DNA of 37,633 nt from Microbacteriaceae bacterium (lineage in GTDB: Bacteria; Actinomycetota; Actinomycetes; Actinomycetales; Microbacteriaceae): positions 1-37,633 of the forward strand of contig JACMNE010000007.1 in assembly GCA_014378715.1 (NCBI GenBank), written 5' to 3'. The translations under genes and the position numbers were made by a program. Below, one piece after another: positions 8,628 through 17,041 of the stretch (positions are counted from its first letter, which is position 1; each line of letters opens with the position of its first letter). The notes beneath the pieces were generated by a model. That model did not search any database. It was not told the origin of the DNA and was given only the letters and a program-made list of their open reading frames with translations.

Positions 8628-8850
8628 TCAGATCTGCGCGAGTCCCCCGTCGACCGCGACCTCGGAGCCGGTCCACTGGCTGGACGCGCCGCCTTGGCGG
8701 CGACATAGAGGGGATCGCCGAGGCGTGCGCGATCGGGGGAGACGGACGAGGTGAGGATCACCGAAGCATCCGTTTTCACCGGGGGAAAACAGCGGGTCAC
8801 GGTGACGAAGACGCTCTTGAGGTTGACGTCGATGCGGTGACCCCGGGTGG
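8628..8850 (-). pseudogene. Degraded SDR gene (N-terminus lost, internal deletion)
   Basis: Reading leftward, one frame from about 8842 gives RIDVNLKSVFVTVTR and then ASVILTSSVSPDRARLGDP followed by LYVAAKAA. That is the middle of an SDR, with the catalytic Ser region and YVAAK. The sequence then jumps, in another frame, to SQWTGSEVAVDGGLAQI and a stop at 8628, the typical SDR C-terminus. The Rossmann half is missing, and about 70 residues between the catalytic Lys and the C-terminus are deleted with a frame change. It is not a copy of the neighbouring SDR, whose sequence differs. Bases 8851-8928 show nothing else recognisable. Confidence 0.8.
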
Positions 8851-8928
8851 CGAGGGTCGCGGCGAGGGGAGAGATTAGGCAGATTCGGCCTCGTCCGGGG
8901 CTTTCGAGCGGATGTTGCGGAGCCCATC

Positions 8929-9627
8929 TCAGACCCCGAGGACCGTCGCCGCCTCCCCCGAGATCGTCAGGTCGGCCCGCACACGGGTCGTCTCGATGAG
9001 GATCGCGTTGCGGCCGTCGACCGAGTCCACCCAGGCCCGTGCTGCCTCGGGCGACCGGCCGTGCTTCTCATGGCGGTCGATCAGCCGCCGCAGACGCTCA
9101 TCCTCGCCCGTCTCGCAGAACCACGATTCGGCGAGGAGCCCGGCGACCTGGGGCCACGGCTCGATGTCCGCGAGGAGGTAGTTGCCCTCGACGATGACGA
9201 GGGAGACCCCGGGCAGTACGGCGATCTGCGCGGCGACCCCCTCGTCCATTGCCCGGTCGAAGCCCGGCGCATACACGGCATGATCGAGCTCGGTCGACAA
9301 CCGGCCCAGCAGCGCGACGAACCCCCACCCGTCGAAGGTGTCGATCGCTCCCTTGCGATCGTGGATGCCGAGCCGGTCCAGGGTGGCGTTGGCGAGGTGG
9401 AACCCGTCCATCGGAACGTGGACGGCGACATCCGCTTCGAGGAGAACATTCACCCGGCGGGCGAGGTTGATGGCGAGGGTGGTCTTGCCCGCGCCGGGGC
9501 TGCCGGTGATGCCAAGCACCACACGAGCGCCCGGTCGCAGCAGTGTGATGGCGCGACGGGCGAGGCCGTCGAGCTGGGCGTCGGCGATCACGATCGGTGC
9601 GGTGGAGGCATCGTCCTCGATGGTCAT
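8929..9627 (-). CDS. Uridine kinase/FrcK-like small-molecule kinase
   Basis: A 232-residue P-loop kinase: Walker A GSPGAGKT (42-49), PMDGFHLAN (72-80), a DTFDGWGF segment (97-104) and VEGNYLL (146-152). These are features of the uridine kinase/phosphoribulokinase/pantothenate kinase superfamily, including the rhizobial FrcK kinases linked to fructose transport. It ends the leftward polyol operon, 60 bp after the zinc dehydrogenase. Because the upstream enzymes should produce ketoses such as fructose or xylulose, phosphorylation of a ketose is the likely role. That is inferred from context, and a nucleoside kinase is the alternative. Confidence 0.75.
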   Translation of the reverse strand: MTIEDDASTAPIVIADAQLDGLARRAITLLRPGARVVLGITGSPGAGKTTLAINLARRVNVLLEADVAVHVPMDGFHLANATLDRLGIHDRKGAIDTFDGWGFVALLGRLSTELDHAVYAPGFDRAMDEGVAAQIAVLPGVSLVIVEGNYLLADIEPWPQVAGLLAESWFCETGEDERLRRLIDRHEKHGRSPEAARAWVDSVDGRNAILIETTRVRADLTISGEAATVLGV

Positions 9628-9687
9628 GGGACGACTCTACAAAGGACCGGGGCTGGACGGCTCCGACACCTCCGCATCGAGCGCCCG

Positions 9688-10704
9688 CTACTGCCCCGGG
9701 TAGACGATCACCTTCAGCTGCCCCGGCTGGCGGCCCGCGTTGAGGGCCTCCTCGGCGTCGGCGAGCGCGAACTTGCCGGTGACGAGCACATCCAGGTCGA
9801 CGGCCCCGCTCTCGACGAGCTTGATACCGAGCGGCCAGGTGTTCGTATATCGGAACACCCCGCTCAGCCAGATCTCGCGGTTCTGGATCCACGACACGGG
9901 CAGTTCGACATTGTCGTTGCCCATCCCCACGAGGATCGCCCGACCGCCCGGCCGCACGGCCAGGATTCCGGACTGCACCGCGACGGCGACTCCGGAGGCG
10001 TCGATGAACGCGTCCACCTCGAGCCCCTCGACCGAGTCGACGCGGGGGTCGAGGGCATCCGTCGCCCCGTGCTCCAGCGCGAACGCGCGACGGTCGTCCG
10101 CGACATCCGTGATGTAGATCCTCGTCGCCCCGAAGGCACGCGCGGTCTGCGCCATGATGACGCCGATCGGGCCGGCGCCGGCGATGAGTACGGAGCTACC
10201 CGGGCCGACATCCGCTCTCTTGCAGGCCCAGATGCCCACGGAGAGCGGTTCGATCAGGGCGGCGGCCTCGTCCGAGATGCTGTCCGGGATCGCGTGGGCG
10301 AAGTCGGTCTGGATCGCCACGAACTCACAGAAGGCACCGTCGATCGGCGGGGTCGCGAAGAACTCGATGTCCGGGCAGAGGTTGTAGCGCCCAGCCTTGC
10401 ACTGGGCGCAGACCCGGCACGGGCGCTGCGGCTCGACGGCGACGCGCTGCCCGATCCGACCGGGGTCAACCTTGCTGCCGACCGCGGTGATGCGACCGGA
10501 CAGCTCATGCCCGAGGACCAGCGGATGTTCGACCACGTACGGCCCGATCCGGCCGTGCTGGTAGTAGTGCACGTCGCTTCCGCAGACGCCGACGGCGGCG
10601 ACCTGCACCAGCACCTGGTCGTCCTCGAGGGTGGGCACCGGCACGGTGCCGAGGGCGACATCGCCCTGTCCGCGCAGCAAGGAGGCGTTCATGAGGTTCG
10701 TCAT
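9688..10704 (-). CDS. Zinc-dependent polyol dehydrogenase (sorbitol/xylitol dehydrogenase type)
   Basis: A 338-residue medium-chain dehydrogenase. Catalytic zinc ligands are seen in GVCGSD (C41) and GHE (H66, E67). A structural zinc set is at C96, C99, C102 and C110. The NAD-binding motif is GAGPIG. The stretch HYYQHGRIGPYVVEHPLVLG is typical of sorbitol and xylitol dehydrogenases, which oxidise polyols to ketoses with NAD+. The start at 10704 is the first ATG before the family similarity; a second at 10692 is possible, and neither has a strong RBS. Co-transcribed with the mannitol-dehydrogenase gene 46 bp upstream. Confidence 0.85.
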   Translation of the reverse strand: MTNLMNASLLRGQGDVALGTVPVPTLEDDQVLVQVAAVGVCGSDVHYYQHGRIGPYVVEHPLVLGHELSGRITAVGSKVDPGRIGQRVAVEPQRPCRVCAQCKAGRYNLCPDIEFFATPPIDGAFCEFVAIQTDFAHAIPDSISDEAAALIEPLSVGIWACKRADVGPGSSVLIAGAGPIGVIMAQTARAFGATRIYITDVADDRRAFALEHGATDALDPRVDSVEGLEVDAFIDASGVAVAVQSGILAVRPGGRAILVGMGNDNVELPVSWIQNREIWLSGVFRYTNTWPLGIKLVESGAVDLDVLVTGKFALADAEEALNAGRQPGQLKVIVYPGQ

Positions 10705-10750
10705 GGCTGAGTTCCGATCAACGCGGCGGTGGCGGTGGACGTCGTGGTGC

Positions 10751-12238
10751 TCACGCCCGGCCCTCCACGGCCAGGTAGGACTCGACGGTCGCCCGGGCAC
10801 CGCGCTCGAACAGGGAGTCGAGGGCGGCGAGGTAGGCGGTCTGGAAGCGCTCGTTGTCGGCGAGGTCGCCGAAGAGGCTCTCGTTGCGCACGAAGGCGAG
10901 GCGGTCGTCGCGCTGGGTCGAGGCGATCGCCACCAGCTCCGAGCCCAGCGAGTCGACGACCGTGATCGGCTCGCCCTGCTCGTCGACGCCCTCGGCGTAA
11001 CGGGCCCAGCTCGCGACGATCGCGGCCGAGCACTCGATCTCCCCGCCCGTGGCGAGCTGGTCGCGGATGACCGGAACCAGCCACTTGGGGATGCGATCGG
11101 ACGACTCGGCGCAGAGCCTGGCCAGCGTGTCGCGCACCTCGGGGTTCGAGAACCGGCTGATGAGGGTGGCCTTGTAGTCGTCCAGGTCGATGCCGGGGAC
11201 GGGCTTCAGGGTCGGCGTCGCCTCGCGATCCATGTACCGTTCGACGAAACTGCGCAGTGCCACATCTGCCATCGCCTCGTGGGCGTAGCGGTGGCCGCCC
11301 AGGTAGCCGAAGTAACACATGGCCTGGTGGCTCGCGTTGAGCAGCCGCAGCTTCATGTACTCGTAGGGCATCACGTCGGCGACCAGCTGCACACCGGCCT
11401 CCTCGAGCGGCGGACGACCGAGGCCGAACTCGTCCTCGACGACCCACTGGAAGAAGGGCTCGCAGACGACGGGCCAGCCGTCGTGCAGACCGGTGAGGGA
11501 CTCCGCCTCGACGATGTCCTCCGCAGAGGTGACCGGGGTGATGCGGTCGACCATCGCGTTCGGGAAGTGCACGTTCTGCTCGATCCAGGCGCCGAGCTCG
11601 GCGTCCTTGAGCTTCGCGTAGGCGGAGAACATGGCCTTCGCCATGTCGCCATTGCCCTGCACATTGTCGCAGGACTGCAGCGTGAACGGCTCGAGGCCGC
11701 GCTCGCGGCGGCGGCGGAGCGCCTCGGCGACGTAGCCGAAGACGGTCGTCGGCACGGCACCGTCGACGAGGTCGGCGACGACCCCGGGGTGGGTCGCGTC
11801 GAACTCGCCGGTGACCCGGTCGAAGTTGTAGCCACCCTCGGTGATTGTCAGCGAGACGATGCGGATCTCGGGGCTCGCCATCTTCTCGAGCACCGCCTCC
11901 GGGTCGTCGGGGGCGAACAGGTACTCGACGATGCTGCCGATGATCGACGGCTCGCGGTGGCCATCCGGGTGTTTGAGCGTGACGGTGTACAGGCAGTCCT
12001 GCGCATCCAGCACGGTCTTCATCCGCCGGTCACCCTCGAGGAGGCCGACCCCGCAGATAGCCCAGTCGTGGGCGAGGCCCGCGTTCATCAGGGTGTCGAG
12101 GGCGACGGCCTGGTGGGCGCGGTGGAAGCCGCCGACCCCGAAGTGCACAATCCCGGCCGTGAGCCTAGAACGGTCGTAGGTGGGGTAGGCGACCCCGGGG
12201 GCGAGCTCGCCGAGGGTGGCGTCCGACAGGGTCGGCAT
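10751..12238 (-). CDS. Mannitol 2-dehydrogenase family protein
   Basis: A 495-residue member of the long-chain polyol-specific dehydrogenases, which oxidise mannitol to fructose or arabitol to xylulose with NAD+ and need no metal. The N-terminal nucleotide-binding stretch is VHFGVGGFHRAHQ (31-43). The catalytic residues fall in N192, K296, N301 and H304, one residue offset from Pseudomonas fluorescens mannitol dehydrogenase (N191, K295, N300, H303). Its ATG overlaps the stop of the upstream permease gene as TGATG, so translation is coupled. With the ABC transporter and the sorbitol-type dehydrogenase it makes a polyol uptake and oxidation operon. Confidence 0.92.
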   Translation of the reverse strand: MPTLSDATLGELAPGVAYPTYDRSRLTAGIVHFGVGGFHRAHQAVALDTLMNAGLAHDWAICGVGLLEGDRRMKTVLDAQDCLYTVTLKHPDGHREPSIIGSIVEYLFAPDDPEAVLEKMASPEIRIVSLTITEGGYNFDRVTGEFDATHPGVVADLVDGAVPTTVFGYVAEALRRRRERGLEPFTLQSCDNVQGNGDMAKAMFSAYAKLKDAELGAWIEQNVHFPNAMVDRITPVTSAEDIVEAESLTGLHDGWPVVCEPFFQWVVEDEFGLGRPPLEEAGVQLVADVMPYEYMKLRLLNASHQAMCYFGYLGGHRYAHEAMADVALRSFVERYMDREATPTLKPVPGIDLDDYKATLISRFSNPEVRDTLARLCAESSDRIPKWLVPVIRDQLATGGEIECSAAIVASWARYAEGVDEQGEPITVVDSLGSELVAIASTQRDDRLAFVRNESLFGDLADNERFQTAYLAALDSLFERGARATVESYLAVEGRA

Positions 12239-13050
12239 CACTTCACGGCTCCCATGGCGAGTCCGCGCACGAGCTGCTTCTGGGCGACCCAGCCGGCGAT
12301 GATGACCGGCAGCACGGCGATCGTCGACGCGGCGGAGAGCACCGCGAGGAACTGGCCGCGACCGTCGACGAAGCTCGCCAGGAACGGCGGGGTCGTGCGG
12401 GCGATCGAGGTGGTGAGCAGCGTCGCGAGGAAGTACTCGTTCCAGGCGAAGATGAAGCAGATCAGCGCGACGGCGGCGATGCCGGGCAGCAGGATCGGGA
12501 GCACCACGCGCACCAGCTCGGTGCGCAGGTTCGCGCCATCGATCTGGGCGGCCTCGACGATCTCCTTCGGCACCTCGTTGAAGAACGACCGCATCATCCA
12601 GACCGCGATGGGCAGGTTCATGGCCGCATAGAGCAGGCCGATCGCCGTGATGTTGTCGAGGGCCCCGAGCGCCTTGAGGATGAAGAACACGGGGAGGATC
12701 GACGCTGCCGCCGGCAGGAACCGGGTCGAGATGAAGAAGAACAGCACATCGGAGACCCGCTTGATCGGGCGGATGCTGAGCCCATAGGCCGCGGGGATGG
12801 CCAGCAGGAGCACGATGGCGGTCGAGGAGAGGCTCGCGGTGAGCGAGTTGATGAGGTACGAGCCCATGCCACGGTCGAAGACGAGTCCGTACTGGTCGAA
12901 GCTCAGCGCGGTGAAGATGGTCGGCGGGATCGAGGCCGCGGCCCCCTCCGTCTTGAAGCTGGTGAAGACCATCCAGGCGATCGGGAAGAAGAAGAGCAGC
13001 ACGAGCACCCAGGTGAGCGCGGTGATCAGGGTGCCATTGAGCTTGCGCAT
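12238..13050 (-). CDS. Carbohydrate ABC transporter permease (CUT1, MalG-like)
   Basis: A 270-residue inner-membrane permease with six predicted helices. The EAA loop reads EAAQIDGAN (166-174), the docking site for the ATPase, followed by the VLPILLPG stretch usual in MalG/SmoG-type subunits. It overlaps the preceding permease and the following dehydrogenase by one base each (TGATG junctions). It should pair with the 316-residue permease. No ATP-binding subunit is encoded in the operon, so a shared MsiK-type ATPase elsewhere is presumably used. Confidence 0.93.
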   Translation of the reverse strand: MRKLNGTLITALTWVLVLLFFFPIAWMVFTSFKTEGAAASIPPTIFTALSFDQYGLVFDRGMGSYLINSLTASLSSTAIVLLLAIPAAYGLSIRPIKRVSDVLFFFISTRFLPAAASILPVFFILKALGALDNITAIGLLYAAMNLPIAVWMMRSFFNEVPKEIVEAAQIDGANLRTELVRVVLPILLPGIAAVALICFIFAWNEYFLATLLTTSIARTTPPFLASFVDGRGQFLAVLSAASTIAVLPVIIAGWVAQKQLVRGLAMGAVK

Positions 13051-14000
13051 CAGCGGTCGCCTCCATTCATGAATACCTTGAAGAGTGTGCGGAGGGCGAG
13101 GGTGGCGACAACGATCGTCACGATCACCGTCACCACACCGAAGGCGGCGGCCTGGCCCACGTCGAGCCCGATGAACGCTCTCTCATAGAGGAGGTAGGAG
13201 AGCGTCTTGGTGCCCCCCGTTCCCTTCGTCATGATCGCGATCGGATCGAAGGCCTGCAGCAGCATGATCGACCCGAGCAGGGTGGCAATCTCGATGTACT
13301 GACGCAGGTGAGGGAGGGTCATCCACTGGAAGGTGCGCAGCGGACCGGCGCCGTCGACGGATGCGGCCTCGAGCACCTCGCGGCTCTGGCTCTGCAGCCC
13401 GGCCAGCAGGATCAGCATCATGAACGGCGTGTACTGCCAGGTGAGCATCATGATGATGGTCAACACCGGGAAGTCGGTGTTCCAGGCGATCGAGGGGATG
13501 CCGATGAGGTTGAGCCCCACGTTGATCATGCCGACGTTGACGTCGAGCATCGACCACTTCCAGATGAGCGCCGCTGCGGCGGGCATCACGAGGAACGGGG
13601 TGATCATCAGGGTGCGGGCGAGGCCCTGGCCCATGAACTTGCGGTCGAGCAGCACCGCGAAGAACAGTCCGAGAATCAGCGACAGCACCACCGATGAACC
13701 GGTGATGATGACGGTCGCCATCATCGAGGGGAAGAAGTCGGGGCCGGTGAAGACGACCGCGTAGTTCTGGAACCCGGCGAAGGCGATCTCGGAGGGGCGG
13801 AGCTGGTTCCAGTTGAGGAACGAGAAGTAGATGGTGACCAGGAAGGGGATCTGGGTCATCAGGATCGAGAAGAAGAGGGCCGGCAACACAAGAGCCCTGG
13901 ATTGCCGGGCCTTCTTGCGCAGCGAGAGTGCGGCGGAGTGCGACCGGCTCATCGCGGGCGGGGCCGGCGCGGGGGTCGGGGCTGTCGTCAGGGTAGTCAT
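13050..14000 (-). CDS. Sugar ABC transporter permease (CUT1, MalF-like)
   Basis: A 316-residue permease with a Pro/Ala-rich cytoplasmic N-terminus of about 35 residues, six predicted helices and the EAA motif EAASVDGAG (211-219). It is of the MalF/SmoF type and forms the translocation channel with the next gene's product. The ATG is preceded by GAGGAA. An 81-bp gap with a hairpin (14029-14059) separates it from the solute-binding-protein gene. Confidence 0.93.
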   Translation of the reverse strand: MTTLTTAPTPAPAPPAMSRSHSAALSLRKKARQSRALVLPALFFSILMTQIPFLVTIYFSFLNWNQLRPSEIAFAGFQNYAVVFTGPDFFPSMMATVIITGSSVVLSLILGLFFAVLLDRKFMGQGLARTLMITPFLVMPAAAALIWKWSMLDVNVGMINVGLNLIGIPSIAWNTDFPVLTIIMMLTWQYTPFMMLILLAGLQSQSREVLEAASVDGAGPLRTFQWMTLPHLRQYIEIATLLGSIMLLQAFDPIAIMTKGTGGTKTLSYLLYERAFIGLDVGQAAAFGVVTVIVTIVVATLALRTLFKVFMNGGDR

Positions 14001-14028
14001 TGCTCGTTTCCTCGTCCTTGAGGTGGCA

Positions 14029-14059
14029 CCGGGGGCCGGCCGTTGCGGTCGACCCCCGG
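14029..14059 (-). other. Intercistronic hairpin between binding-protein and permease genes (polyol operon)
   Basis: CCGGGGG (14029-14035) pairs with CCCCCGG (14053-14059). A further CCG/CGG pairing is possible inside the loop. No U-run follows in the leftward transcript. Such hairpins after the first gene of sugar ABC operons commonly protect the binding-protein message or attenuate read-through; that role is inferred here. Confidence 0.45.
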
Positions 14060-14081
14060 CATCACGTTCATTGGTGCGGTG

Positions 14082-15428
14082 TTACTTCTGCTTGTCACCG
14101 GCGGTCTGCGCGATGACCTGGCCCTTGTCGAGGGCCTCCTGGACCGTGCTGCGTCCGGCGATAGCATCCGCTACCAACTGGGCGACCTGGTTGCCGACGT
14201 CCTGGAACTCGGGAATCGTGACGTACTGGATTCCGACCCACGGCTGCGGGTTGAGTCCGGGCTGCTTCGGGTTGACCGCGTTCATGACCTCGAGCGTGAT
14301 CGGTGCGAAGGCGGCTGCCGCTTCCTTGTACTCGGGGATCGAGTAGGTCGAGGTGCGCGCGCCCGGGGGAACGCGGGTCCAGCCGAGGGTCGTTCCGACC
14401 AGCTGCTGGTACTCCTTGCTCGTGGCCCACTTGACGAAGGTCGTGGCGGCTTCGGCGTTCTTCGTGGTCTTCGGAACGGCGAGGTTCCAGGACCAGAGCC
14501 AGCCCGATTCCTTGGTCTTGTAGACGGGAGCGTGGGCGTAGCCCATCTTCCCGGCGACAGCCGAGGTGGCGGGGTCTTCGAGGATCGACGCGGCGACTGA
14601 CGCGTCGTACCACATGGCGACCTTGCCGGACTGGAGCTGGTTGAGGCACTCGGTGAAGCTGTTCGAGACCGGGTCGGGCTCTCCTGCTTCCTTGAGCAGG
14701 TTGACGTAGAAGTTCACGCCTTCGACGAACTCGGGCGAGTTCACCTGGGCGTTCCAGTTCTCGTCGTACCAGGCGCCACCGAAGGTCTGGACGACCGTGG
14801 TGAGCGGCGCGAACAGGTCGCCCCAGCCGGGCTTGCCGCGCAGGCAGATGCCGGCGTGGTCGGCCGTGTTGAGGGCCTTGGCCGCGACCTCGACCTCCTG
14901 CCAGGTCGGGTTGTTCGAGATGGTGATGCCCGCGGCATCCGTCATCTCCTTGTTGTACATGAGGATGGACGACTCACCGTAGAAGGGGACGGCGTACTGC
15001 TTGCCGTCGACCGTCAGCGCGGTGCGCACGGCGGGGAGGGTGTCCTCGACGTCGTAGGTCGGGTCGTCGGCGAGCGCCGAGGTCAGGTCGGTGAGCCAGC
15101 CCTGGGCGCCCCACTGCGGAACCTCGTAGGCCCCGACCGTGACGACGTCGTACTGCCCGGCGCCCGAGGCGACGTCTGCGGTGACGGCGGCACGGAGGTC
15201 GCCCTCCTCCATCTGCACGAAGTTGACCTTGATGCCCGGGTTGTCCTTCTCGAACGTGCCCTTGAGCTGCTCCATGTCCTTCATCTGCGGGTTGTTCACC
15301 GTGGCGAGGGTGAGGGTGACGTCTCCCGACGCCGCGCCTCCCCCACCGGCACCGGAACAGCCCGTGAGCGCGAGGGCGGTGACGAGAAGACCCGTCCCCA
15401 CCGTGATCACGCGTTTCTTTACAAGCAT
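14082..15428 (-). CDS. Extracellular solute-binding lipoprotein (polyol CUT1 ABC transporter)
   Basis: A 448-residue lipoprotein. The N-terminus is Lys/Arg-containing (MLVKKR), then a hydrophobic stretch and the lipobox LTGC with Cys24 as the lipidation site. The mature part is a family-1 binding protein: PEFVEGVNFYVNLLKEAG, VAMWYDASVAASILEDP and a Trp-rich hinge (SGWLWSWNLAVP), close in style to SmoE-type sorbitol/mannitol binding proteins. Strong AAAGGAG ribosome-binding site. First gene of the leftward operon and divergent from the AraC regulator, so probably under its control. The exact ligand is not readable from sequence. Confidence 0.92.
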   Translation of the reverse strand: MLVKKRVITVGTGLLVTALALTGCSGAGGGGAASGDVTLTLATVNNPQMKDMEQLKGTFEKDNPGIKVNFVQMEEGDLRAAVTADVASGAGQYDVVTVGAYEVPQWGAQGWLTDLTSALADDPTYDVEDTLPAVRTALTVDGKQYAVPFYGESSILMYNKEMTDAAGITISNNPTWQEVEVAAKALNTADHAGICLRGKPGWGDLFAPLTTVVQTFGGAWYDENWNAQVNSPEFVEGVNFYVNLLKEAGEPDPVSNSFTECLNQLQSGKVAMWYDASVAASILEDPATSAVAGKMGYAHAPVYKTKESGWLWSWNLAVPKTTKNAEAATTFVKWATSKEYQQLVGTTLGWTRVPPGARTSTYSIPEYKEAAAAFAPITLEVMNAVNPKQPGLNPQPWVGIQYVTIPEFQDVGNQVAQLVADAIAGRSTVQEALDKGQVIAQTAGDKQK

Positions 15429-15669
15429 TGGAACTCCTTTGTTGTCGTTGCTCTTGCTGTGTGCGGCGGGCAGGCGGGACAGGCCGGGAATCGATCAGTC
15501 CCGAAGCTGCCCGGAGAGTGCGCCGTGCTCGTCCGATGCTTGAAGTTACCTGAGATCAATCGAACCGACCTAGCCCCGACGTGGTGCGATTCTGATACTT
15601 TTTTTCCAGCGGATGTTTCAGATCGCGATTATGCGCCGCATCCGCTTGATTGGTCGAATGGGGGTCGTG
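15429..15669. promoter_or_regulatory. Divergent promoter region between polyol operon and AraC regulator
   Basis: This 241-bp gap holds the start signals of both directions. It is locally AT-richer around 15540-15610, with a run of seven T at 15598-15604. AraC-type direct-repeat operators are expected here, but I could not define one confidently by eye. Confidence 0.4.
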
Positions 15670-16677
15670 ATGAAACCGTTACCTGACGAGGTCGAGCGTC
15701 GGGCGAAGCTGGCCGCGCGCTTCCTGGAACGGCCCGCGACCCGCGAGGTCATCCGGCATCTGCCGAGTGAATCGTTTCGCTGGCTGGAGCACGACTACCC
15801 GAGCGAGATCGCGCGTTGGAACTACCACCCCGAGTACGAGGTGCACCTGATCCGCCACGGCACGGGCAGCTATATCATCGGCGACCAGATCGGGCCGTTC
15901 GGGCCGGGGCAGGTCGCGCTGATCGGGCCGGGGATCCCGCACGACTGGATGAGTGACCTGCAGCCGGACGAGGTCGTCCACAACCGCGACGTGGTGCTGC
16001 AGTTCGACGACGAGTGGTTCGACAACTGCGCCATCACGATGCCGGAGCTGAACTCGGTGCGCGGGCTGCTCGAGTCGTCGAGCCGCGGCATCATCTTCGG
16101 CGGGGCGACGGCGTCGCGGGCGGCGGCCGAGCTCGAGCTGATCGGGACGGCGACCGGGGCGAGGCGCATCTCGCACGTCTTCGCCGTGCTGGCGACCTTC
16201 GCCGAGGCGCCGGCTGAGGAGAAGTCGTTCATCACGCGGGAGTGGTTCGCGACACCCGAGCAGGGCGACGGCAAACTCGCCGTGGAGGCCGGACTCAGCT
16301 ACATCTTCGACAACCTGTCGAGCCGCATCCGCATGTCGGACGCCGCGCGTCTCGCGCACATGTCGGAGCCGACCTTCTCGAAGTACTTCAAGCGGGCGAG
16401 CGGACTCACGTTCAGCGCCATGGTCAAGAAGCTGCGGATCGCGAACGCCTGCCGTCTGCTCGCGCAGACCGACGACCCGATCGCGTCGGTGTCGCTCGGC
16501 GTAGGGTATTCCAATCTCGCCAACTTCAACCGGCAGTTCCATGCCGAGGTGGGCATGACCCCGAGCGGCTATCGCAAGATGGACGCCAGGGAGCGTCCGA
16601 TGGGGCAGACCCCGAGTCTTGATCTGGGAACCCGACGTCCCTCCGTGCTCGAGTCGGCGGCGAGGATCCCCGTCTGA
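15670..16677 (+). CDS. AraC family transcriptional regulator (polyol operon)
   Basis: A 335-residue regulator. A cupin-like ligand-binding half (HPEYEVHLIRHGTGSYIIGD, from 53; GPGIPHDW, 87-93) is followed by two helix-turn-helix units. The first is near 223-243 (MSDAARLAHMSEPTFSKYFK) and the second near 271-291 (IASVSLGVGYSNLANFNRQF), closed by GMTPSGYRKM. This is the layout of AraC/XylS activators that respond to sugars or polyols. The ATG at 15670 is taken because the conserved region begins soon after it; in-frame starts further upstream (15658, 15613) cannot be excluded. Placed back to back with the polyol operon, its likely target. Confidence 0.9.
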   Translation: MKPLPDEVERRAKLAARFLERPATREVIRHLPSESFRWLEHDYPSEIARWNYHPEYEVHLIRHGTGSYIIGDQIGPFGPGQVALIGPGIPHDWMSDLQPDEVVHNRDVVLQFDDEWFDNCAITMPELNSVRGLLESSSRGIIFGGATASRAAAELELIGTATGARRISHVFAVLATFAEAPAEEKSFITREWFATPEQGDGKLAVEAGLSYIFDNLSSRIRMSDAARLAHMSEPTFSKYFKRASGLTFSAMVKKLRIANACRLLAQTDDPIASVSLGVGYSNLANFNRQFHAEVGMTPSGYRKMDARERPMGQTPSLDLGTRRPSVLESAARIPV

Positions 16678-16725
16678 GCGATCCCGCCGGGCACATCGCC
16701 AGTCACACCAACACCATCTCAGCGG

Positions 16726-16974
16726 ATGTCTCGGCCCAGTGCGTCACGGAACTGCAGCTGTGGGGTGAGCCTCGATGGTGTCGAGGCGAACCTGACCCGG
16801 GTGACGAGCGACGCGGCGACCACGCAGACCAAGACGCTCATCGTCGGGTTCGCGCCGACGACCTACACGACTGCCACCAACGACGACGAGTTCTTCGTGA
16901 TCTCGGTCGTCATCCCGGACGGTTCGGGTGACCAGCTCATCCATAACGCGCTGGACAGCTGGCGCTGGATGTAG
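16726..16974 (+). pseudogene. Possible orphan C-terminus of an exported protein
   Basis: An 82-codon frame. From about codon 15 onward it has strongly GC-ending codons and a protein-like sequence (residues 15-82): a Thr-rich strand around TLIVGFAPTTYTTA, then NDDEFFVISVVIPDGSGDQL and the ending IHNALDSWRWM. Amphipathic beta strands ending in a short helix with Trp-x-Trp resemble the C-termini of secreted or lipoprotein domains, but I do not recognise the family. There is no RBS, signal peptide or N-terminal domain. The first 14 codons look unlike the rest, which suggests a truncated gene; a genuine small protein is the alternative. Confidence 0.35.
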
Positions 16975-16993
16975 CGGTTCTGTACCCCGAAAC

Positions 16994-17041
16994 TTGATAG
17001 TGCGGCCCAAGTAGGCGATCCTGAAATCGGTTGCACGCAAC
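16994..17041 (+). promoter_or_regulatory. Putative GntP promoter with downstream palindromic operator
   Basis: TTGATA (16994-16999), a 17-bp spacer and GATCCT (17017-17022) form a weak sigma70-like promoter. Just downstream lies GTTGCACGCAAC (17030-17041), whose 5-bp arms GTTGC/GCAAC are perfectly inverted around AC. Its position near the expected transcription start suits a GntR- or LacI-type repressor. No such regulator gene is adjacent. Confidence 0.35.

Noticed and set aside
12239-13066. N-terminal extension of the mannitol dehydrogenase frame through the permease gene
   Set aside because: The extension is an out-of-frame reading of the permease. The dehydrogenase start at 12238 makes a TGATG junction and fits the family N-terminus.
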